From Aeromicrobium sp. (GTDB lineage Bacteria > Actinomycetota > Coriobacteriia > Anaerosomatales > Anaerosomataceae): DNA of 49,471 bases. The notes beneath the pieces were generated by a model. The model did not search any database. It was not told the DNA's origin and saw only the letters and a list, made by a program, of their open reading frames with translations. A program made the translations under genes and the position numbers. Where the stretch lies: assembly GCA_015351705.1 (NCBI GenBank), contig JADIIM010000044.1, forward strand, positions 1-49,471. The letters run 5' to 3'. Positions 44,888 through 49,471 of the stretch are shown here, in pieces. Within the stretch, counting starts at the first letter, position 1. Each line of letters opens with the position of its first letter.

Positions 44888-45676
44888 CTACGCGTCCATG
44901 CCCATGAAGTCGACCAGATACACTCCATCGATGAGCTTGATCTCGAAGTCCTCCTGATACTGGCTGTCGACCCAGTCCGCCGAGTCGGACAGGCGCACGA
45001 AGATGAGGAACGTGCCGTCGCCCGCATCCACAGGCTCGGTCATCTGCGCGAAGACCACCGCAGCATCCCTGGCGCGCAGGTAGTCCTCCGGGTGAGCGGT
45101 CAGGTCGGCTCTGAGCCGCTGGGTGCCCATCGCCGCAAGCGCCTCGAGATCACCCGAGTACTGTGCCCGGACGAAGTCCATCGCAAGCGTCTTCACCGCC
45201 TCGGCCACCTCGGGCGCGACGTCACCTGGGGCGGTGTCGACGATCGCCACCTCGACGCCTCCGATCGTCTCAAGGCGCACAGTGAGCTCATCCACCTGCT
45301 CCTTGAGCGTCTCGTTGGTCTGCTCGAGCGCATCGATCTCGCGGGCGAGGGGCAGCGGCAGCTCGCGGGCTATCGCCGGCACCGAGAGCGCGCTGATGGC
45401 GAGCAAGGCGAGGATCGAAGCCGCCACCGCAGCGATGCGCCACCCCCAGCCGCCCACCGGGCGTGGCGCGTACGGACGCTCGGGCACGAATCGCTCGCGC
45501 GGCACGAACGACTCGGCGATGCCCGAGAGCCCGGCAACAAGCGCACGGGTCTCCTCGTAGGCGGTAGCGCACCCGTCACACGCGGCCAGATGCGCGGCGA
45601 CCTTCGCCGACTCAGTGTCTGAGAGGTCGTCGGTGATGTAGGACTCGATCGAGTCGCGGACGTCACTGCAGTTCAT
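44888..45676 (-). CDS. membrane anti-sigma factor with zinc-finger (ZAS) domain
   Basis: A 262-residue protein. The N-terminal domain has MNCSDVRDSIE and the AHLAACDGCATA motif (HX3CX2C) of zinc-associated anti-sigma factors. A membrane helix follows near residues 88-110 (IAAVAASILALLAISALS), then a coiled-coil (EIDALEQTNETLKEQVDEL) and an outer domain of about 120 residues of unknown type. It would hold the ECF sigma encoded just upstream inactive until a signal is sensed outside. ATG at 45676 has AGGAGG six bases upstream. Confidence 0.88.
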   Translation of the reverse strand: MNCSDVRDSIESYITDDLSDTESAKVAAHLAACDGCATAYEETRALVAGLSGIAESFVPRERFVPERPYAPRPVGGWGWRIAAVAASILALLAISALSVPAIARELPLPLAREIDALEQTNETLKEQVDELTVRLETIGGVEVAIVDTAPGDVAPEVAEAVKTLAMDFVRAQYSGDLEALAAMGTQRLRADLTAHPEDYLRARDAAVVFAQMTEPVDAGDGTFLIFVRLSDSADWVDSQYQEDFEIKLIDGVYLVDFMGMDA

Positions 45677-45677
45677 G

Positions 45678-46205
45678 TCACACCTCCTGAGCGGAGTGGT
45701 CACGGGACAGCGTGGCCTGAAGGGAGGCCAGAGCGCGGTTGATGCGCGACTTCACCGTGCCCGGCGGGCAGCCGAGCACGGCCGCGACGTCATCGACCTT
45801 GAGATCCCGGAAGTACCTGAGCGCGATCACCTCGCGGTGATCGGGACTGAGTGACTGCAGCGCACGCATCAGGTCGATGCCGTCCTCGGGACCGTCCCAG
45901 ACGAACGCCTGTGGCTCCGGTGGCTCCTCCAGGGGCACCACCCGGGAGCGGCGCCTCAGCAACCCGTTGCACCGGTTCACGACGATCCGGGAAACCCAGG
46001 CCGCGAACCGGGTCGGGTCCCGTAACGCCGTGATGTTCAGGTACGCGTCGGTGAGTGCGTCCTGCACGGCATCGGCCGCGTCCCACTGCGAGCGCGTGAT
46101 CGCGTACGCTGTGGCGTACAGTGTGCGTTCATGACGCCGGACCAGCGTCGCGAACGACCGGTCATCACCGGACTGGGCGCGCCGGACAAGCTCGTGGTCC
46201 TCCAT
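45678..46205 (-). CDS. ECF-type sigma factor
   Basis: A 175-residue protein with sigma region 2 (LVRRHERTLYATAYAITRSQWDAADAVQDALTDAY) and region 4 (LSPDHREVIALRYFRDLKVDDVAAVLGCPPGTVKSRINRA), no region 1 or 3. It directs RNA polymerase to promoters like the one at 46229-46256, found just before its own gene, a sign of autoregulation. Start chosen at ATG 46205 with AAGGAGG; the frame extends upstream but past the promoter. It precedes its anti-sigma by 1 base. Confidence 0.93.
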   Translation of the reverse strand: MEDHELVRRAQSGDDRSFATLVRRHERTLYATAYAITRSQWDAADAVQDALTDAYLNITALRDPTRFAAWVSRIVVNRCNGLLRRRSRVVPLEEPPEPQAFVWDGPEDGIDLMRALQSLSPDHREVIALRYFRDLKVDDVAAVLGCPPGTVKSRINRALASLQATLSRDHSAQEV

Positions 46206-46228
46206 ACCGCCTCCTTCCATACATGGTA

Positions 46229-46256
46229 CAGACGCGCGGGAGAGGCAGAAGGTTCC
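46229..46256 (-). promoter_or_regulatory. ECF-type promoter of the sigma/anti-sigma operon
   Basis: On the minus strand GGAACC (46251-46256) and CGTCTG (46229-46234) are 16 bases apart, in good agreement with ECF promoters (AAC in -35 and CGTC in -10). It lies 24 bases upstream of the sigma ATG. Confidence 0.7.
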
Positions 46257-46274
46257 CTCGGCGATGCAGCCGTC

Positions 46275-46334
46275 TTGACGAGTGGCGGCCGGCGGCGTAG
46301 CGTGCATCTATACCTGATAAGAACGGTCGGAATT
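46275..46334 (+). promoter_or_regulatory. promoter and IscR type-1-like operator of the isc operon
   Basis: TTGACG (46275-46280) and TAGCGT (46298-46303) have a 17-base spacer. Across the predicted start, 46310-46334 reads ATACCTGAT...GGTCGGAATT, matching about 18 of 25 positions of the E. coli IscR type-1 motif (from memory: ATASYYGACT...AGTCRRSTAT). It suits autorepression by the Rrf2 protein encoded next. Confidence 0.55.
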
Positions 46335-46382
46335 ACCAAGATACCCCGGTCCGGCCAGGCCCCCGGAAAGGCGTGACCGCCG

Positions 46383-46829
46383 ATGCGCCTCTCGGCACGC
46401 AGCGAATACGGGCTGCTCACACTCGTGGACCTCGCGTGCGCCCCCGCCGACGCACCCACCGCGGCCCGGGAGCTCGCAGTGAGCCGCGGCATGCCCCCCG
46501 CCTTCGTCGAGCAGCTGCTCGCCGACCTGCGCCGCGCAGGCATCGTCCGCGCCGTTCGCGGACCGCACGGCGGCTTCTTGCTCGCGCGCAGTCCCTCGGC
46601 CATCACCGCCCTCGAGGTCGTCGAAGCGCTCGAGGGGCCCATCGAGCCGTCGGTCTGCTCACCGGACACCTGCGGTCGTGAGCACGGCTGCGCGGCCTCC
46701 AGCGTGTGGGCCGAGGTGGCCGGCGCCGTTCGCGACGCGCTCGCCGGGTTCACGCTCGAGCGCCTCGCCGAGGAACAGTCGCACCTGGACCGCGCACCGC
46801 TGACCTGCACGCCACGGAGGACCTCATGA
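46383..46829 (+). CDS. Rrf2-family Fe-S-sensing regulator (IscR-like)
   Basis: A 148-residue protein. The winged HTH covers residues 1-70 (MRLSARSEYGLLTLVDLA, MPPAFVEQLLADLRRAGIV, RGPHGGFLLAR). Three cysteines at residues 92, 97 and 103 (VCSPDTCGREHGC) match the cluster-binding set of IscR-type proteins. It likely represses the isc genes when holding a 2Fe-2S cluster. The stop overlaps iscS by 4 bases. Operator candidate upstream at 46310-46334. Confidence 0.92.
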   Translation: MRLSARSEYGLLTLVDLACAPADAPTAARELAVSRGMPPAFVEQLLADLRRAGIVRAVRGPHGGFLLARSPSAITALEVVEALEGPIEPSVCSPDTCGREHGCAASSVWAEVAGAVRDALAGFTLERLAEEQSHLDRAPLTCTPRRTS

Positions 46830-48028
46830 CCGAACGAAGCGTCTACCTGGACTACGCCGCCACCACGCCCGCCGATCAGCGAGTGGTCGACGCGATGCTC
46901 CCCTACCTCACCGAACACTACGGCAACGCCAACAGCATGTACCGGCTCGGACGGGACGCCTCACGCGCGTTGGAGGATGCCCGGGAGCGCGTGGCGCGCG
47001 CGATCGGCGCCGCCAGGCCCGACGAGGTCATCTTCACCTCATGCGGAACCGAGTCCGACAACACCGCGATCATCGGCCTGGCCACCGCGGCCGGGCGCAC
47101 GAGCGGGCACATCATCGTCTCGGCGTTCGAGCACCACGCCGTGCTCGAGCCCGCATGGCGCCTCGGCAAGCAGGGCTTCGAGGTGACCGAGCTCCCGCCG
47201 CGGCCCGACGGCACGGTGCATCCCGATGATCTCGCCGCCGCGCTCCGCGACGACACGGTGCTCGTGTCGGTCATGCACGGCAACAACGAGATCGGCACCG
47301 TGCAGCCCATCGCCGAGCTCGCCACGCTGGCGCACGAACGCGGCGCGCTCTTGCACACCGACGCCGCGCAGACGCTCGGCAAGATCGACTTCGACGTCGC
47401 GGCGCTCGGCGTGGACGCGGCGTCGTTCTCGGGCCACAAGATCTACGCGCCCAAGGGCACCGGCGCGCTGTACCTCAAGGGCGGGACACGCATGACGCCG
47501 TACCTCATCGGCGGCGGGCAGGAGTCCAAGCGGCGCAGCGGCACGCAGAACGTGGCCGGGGCCGTGGCATTCGCCACCGCGCTCGAACTGATGGACGCCG
47601 AGCGCCCTGCCGAGGGCCCGCGCCTTGCAGCGCTGCGCGACCGACTCGTGGACGGCCTGCTCGGCCGGATCGAGTACGCGCAGCTCAACGCCGCCGACGC
47701 GCCCGTGCGCCTGCCGCACATCGCCAACTTCGTCATCCCGGGCGTGGAGGGCGAGGCGATGCTGCTGCACCTGGATGCCGCCGGCATCGCGGTCTCCACC
47801 GGCTCGGCCTGCAGCTCCGGCTCGCTCAAGCCGAGCCACGTGCTGCTCTCGATCGGCTGCCCGGTGGAGTTCGCGCACGGGTCGCTCCGGGTGAGCCTCG
47901 GCAGGTACACCACCGAAGCGGACGTCGACTACCTGCTTGAGACGCTCGTGCCGGTCGTGGACCGGTTGCGACAGATGAATCCCCTGTACGAGAAGATGGT
48001 CGCCGGGCTCGCCGGCGCCGCGGACTAG
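46826..48028 (+). CDS. iscS: cysteine desulfurase
   Basis: A 400-residue class V aminotransferase-fold protein. VYLDYAATTPADQRVVDAM is the NifS/IscS start, FSGHKIYAPKGTG holds the PLP lysine near residue 207, and STGSACSSGSLKPSHVL the active-site Cys near residue 325 that carries persulfide. It provides sulfur for Fe-S clusters (IscU) and for tRNA thiolation (MnmA), both encoded right after. ATG at 46826 follows GGAGG with 5-base spacing and overlaps the regulator stop. Confidence 0.95.
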   Translation: MTERSVYLDYAATTPADQRVVDAMLPYLTEHYGNANSMYRLGRDASRALEDARERVARAIGAARPDEVIFTSCGTESDNTAIIGLATAAGRTSGHIIVSAFEHHAVLEPAWRLGKQGFEVTELPPRPDGTVHPDDLAAALRDDTVLVSVMHGNNEIGTVQPIAELATLAHERGALLHTDAAQTLGKIDFDVAALGVDAASFSGHKIYAPKGTGALYLKGGTRMTPYLIGGGQESKRRSGTQNVAGAVAFATALELMDAERPAEGPRLAALRDRLVDGLLGRIEYAQLNAADAPVRLPHIANFVIPGVEGEAMLLHLDAAGIAVSTGSACSSGSLKPSHVLLSIGCPVEFAHGSLRVSLGRYTTEADVDYLLETLVPVVDRLRQMNPLYEKMVAGLAGAAD

Positions 48029-48038
48029 GAGTACGCAG

Positions 48039-48494
48039 ATGATCTACAGCGACAAGGTGATGGACCACTTCGGCAACCCGCGCAACGTGGGCGTCATCGC
48101 CGACGCGGACGGCGTGGGCGAAGTGGGCAACCCGGTCTGCGGCGACGTCATGAAGATCACCATCAAAGTGGACGACGACCGCATCGGCGACATCAAGTTC
48201 CAGACGCTCGGCTGCGGGGCGGCGATCGCCACCTCCTCGATCGTGACCGAGATGGCCAAGGGCATGACGCTTGCCGAGGCGGTCGCGATCACCAAGAGCC
48301 AGGTGGCCGAGGAGCTCGGCGGCCTGCCCCCCGCCAAGATGCACTGCAGCGTGCTGGCCACCGACGGCCTCAAGAAGGCCGTGGATGACTACCTCGTGCG
48401 CCACGGCCGCGAGCCGATCGCAGTGGGCACGATCGCGCACGACGACCCGGACTTCGACCCGCACGCCGAGGACGACGGGGAGCATGCGCACTAG
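48039..48494 (+). CDS. iscU: Fe-S cluster scaffold protein (IscU/NifU N-terminal type)
   Basis: A 151-residue protein with the three cluster cysteines C34 (NPVCGD), C59 (TLGCGA) and C103 (KMHCSVL) and the conserved Asp36. A His/Asp-rich C-terminal tail (DPDFDPHAEDDGEHAH) extends past the usual IscU end and may bind metal. It accepts sulfur from IscS and builds clusters for transfer. ATG at 48039 follows AGGAG. Its end overlaps mnmA. Confidence 0.95.
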   Translation: MIYSDKVMDHFGNPRNVGVIADADGVGEVGNPVCGDVMKITIKVDDDRIGDIKFQTLGCGAAIATSSIVTEMAKGMTLAEAVAITKSQVAEELGGLPPAKMHCSVLATDGLKKAVDDYLVRHGREPIAVGTIAHDDPDFDPHAEDDGEHAH

Positions 48495-49471
48495 CGACAC
48501 CACGAGGCGCGGCGGCCCCGTCGCCGTGGCGATGAGCGGCGGCGTCGACTCCTCGATGGCCGCCGCGTTGCTCGCCGAGGCCGGGCGCGACGTCTTTGGC
48601 CTCACGATGCGCCTCGGGCTGGCCGAGATCGCCGGCCGACCGTGCTGCGGCGAGGAGGAGGCGCTCCTCGCCCGCCGCGTGTGCGACACGCTCGGCATCC
48701 GTCACGTGGTCGTCGACATTGCCGATGAGTTCCGCGAGCAGGTGGTGGAGCCCTTCTGCGACGCGTACGCCGCCGGACTCACCCCCAACCCGTGCGTGCG
48801 CTGCAACGAGCGCATCAAGTTCGGGGTTCTGGCCGAGCGGGCGTGGCGACTCGGCGCGGCGTCGCTCGCCACCGGGCACTACGCGCGCCTCGAGTGTGAC
48901 GCGTCCGGCGCCTGGCTCGCGCGAGCGGCCGACCGGACCAAGGACCAGTCGTACTTCCTGTACCGCGTCGCCCCCGGGACGCTTGAGCGCCTCGTCTTCC
49001 CGCTCGGCGAGCTCACCAAGACCGAGGTGCGCACGCTCGCTGCCGGGCGCGACCTGCCCACCGCCACACGCCGCGACAGCCAGGAGGTCTGCTTCACCGG
49101 CGACCACGCCGAGCTGCTCGTCGCCACGCACCCCGAAGCGCTCACACCCGGCCCGATCGAGAGCGCCGGCGGCGAGGTGCTCGGCACGCATCGCGGCATC
49201 GCGCGGTACACCGTGGGCCAGCGCAAGGGCATCGGCCTCGGCGGGCCGGGGGGGCCGTGGCGCGTGGTGCGCATCGAGGCGTCGCGCAACGCCGTGGTCG
49301 TCGCGCCTGCCGGGGAGGCGACCACCGCCGAGGTGACGCTTGCCGAGCCGGTGTGGCGCCTCGGCGACGGCGCGTTCCGCGCGCTCGCGCAGGTGCGGTA
49401 TCGCGCCCGCCCCGTAGCGACGAGAGTGGAAGCACGGCCCGATGCGCTCTCGGTGCGTTTCGACGCGCCGG
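48484..49471 (+). CDS. mnmA: tRNA-specific 2-thiouridylase (C-terminus cut by window end)
   Basis: At least 329 residues. The PP-loop AMSGGVDSSMAAALLAEAG binds ATP, NPCVRCNERIKFG holds the catalytic Cys near residue 103, and SQEVCFTGDHAEL the second persulfide Cys. The protein adds sulfur to U34 of tRNA Lys, Glu and Gln, using sulfur from IscS. ATG at 48484 has GGGGAG just upstream and overlaps the iscU stop. The region near residue 50 carries RPCCGEEEALLARRV, the usual MnmA sequence. The C-terminal beta-barrel is incomplete. Confidence 0.94.
   Translation, partial: MRTSDTTRRGGPVAVAMSGGVDSSMAAALLAEAGRDVFGLTMRLGLAEIAGRPCCGEEEALLARRVCDTLGIRHVVVDIADEFREQVVEPFCDAYAAGLTPNPCVRCNERIKFGVLAERAWRLGAASLATGHYARLECDASGAWLARAADRTKDQSYFLYRVAPGTLERLVFPLGELTKTEVRTLAAGRDLPTATRRDSQEVCFTGDHAELLVATHPEALTPGPIESAGGEVLGTHRGIARYTVGQRKGIGLGGPGGPWRVVRIEASRNAVVVAPAGEATTAEVTLAEPVWRLGDGAFRALAQVRYRARPVATRVEARPDALSVRFDAP

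Overview
The window is high-GC DNA with short intergenic spaces, frequent GTG starts, strong Shine-Dalgarno sequences and many 4-base gene overlaps. Together with actinobacterial-style leaderless promoters, archaeal/clostridial-type LeuC and LeuD, an ilv T-box, multiheme cytochromes and an Isc-type cysteine desulfurase/scaffold pair, this suggests a deep-branching, probably anaerobic actinobacterium (Coriobacteriia/OPB41-like). That placement is inference. No rRNA, tRNA, CRISPR array, insertion sequence or phage gene was recognised, and the window reads as a stable chromosomal segment.

Layout: (1) 1-2639, minus strand: a TPR membrane protein, an NHL beta-propeller membrane protein and the start of a secreted multiheme cytochrome c cut by the window edge. 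(2) 2747-4796: a lone leuC, then a divergent antitoxin/PIN-toxin pair on the plus strand. (3) 4811-16264, minus strand: ilvD, ilvB, ilvN, ilvC, a class V aminotransferase, serA, leuA and an O-antigen-ligase-like membrane protein. A promoter and T-box precede ilvD, and a leucine-rich leader peptide precedes leuA. (4) 16722-20825: acuC-like deacetylase, a 16-haem-motif secreted cytochrome under a promoter with a CRP/FNR-type palindrome, and a secreted beta-propeller protein. (5) 20839-24857: an isocitrate/isopropylmalate dehydrogenase, a PQ-loop protein, a META-domain lipoprotein, leuD and a second leuC preceded by a short overlapping reading frame. (6) 24961-34027: GNAT acetyltransferase, ferredoxin, glycosyltransferase, PLP deaminase/desulfhydrase, NYN-OST-HTH RNase-like protein, a secreted helical protein with phosphate-box-like repeats at its promoter, a cyclic-2,3-diphosphoglycerate-synthetase-like GTPase, an alpha/beta hydrolase and two DegV proteins. 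(7) 34059-38735: TetR, MMPL transporter and a secreted heptad-repeat protein, with a perfect palindromic operator. (8) 38876-44793: a membrane phosphodiesterase, a YhhN protein, a low-complexity secreted protein, an Fe-S-flavoprotein-like gene, and the NAD salvage genes pncA and pncB. (9) 44888-49471: anti-sigma/ECF sigma pair with its own ECF promoter, then an IscR-like regulator, iscS, iscU and mnmA (cut by the window end).

How it fits together: the window holds most branched-chain amino acid synthesis (IlvBN, IlvC, IlvD, LeuA, LeuC, LeuD and a beta-decarboxylating dehydrogenase that may act as LeuB). The locus appears to use three different RNA-level controls: a T-box (ilvD), a leaderless leucine-codon leader peptide (leuA) and a coupled leader frame (leuC-leuD). 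The cytochromes point to periplasmic or extracellular electron transfer. The isc genes with mnmA couple sulfur mobilisation to Fe-S cluster assembly and tRNA thiolation.
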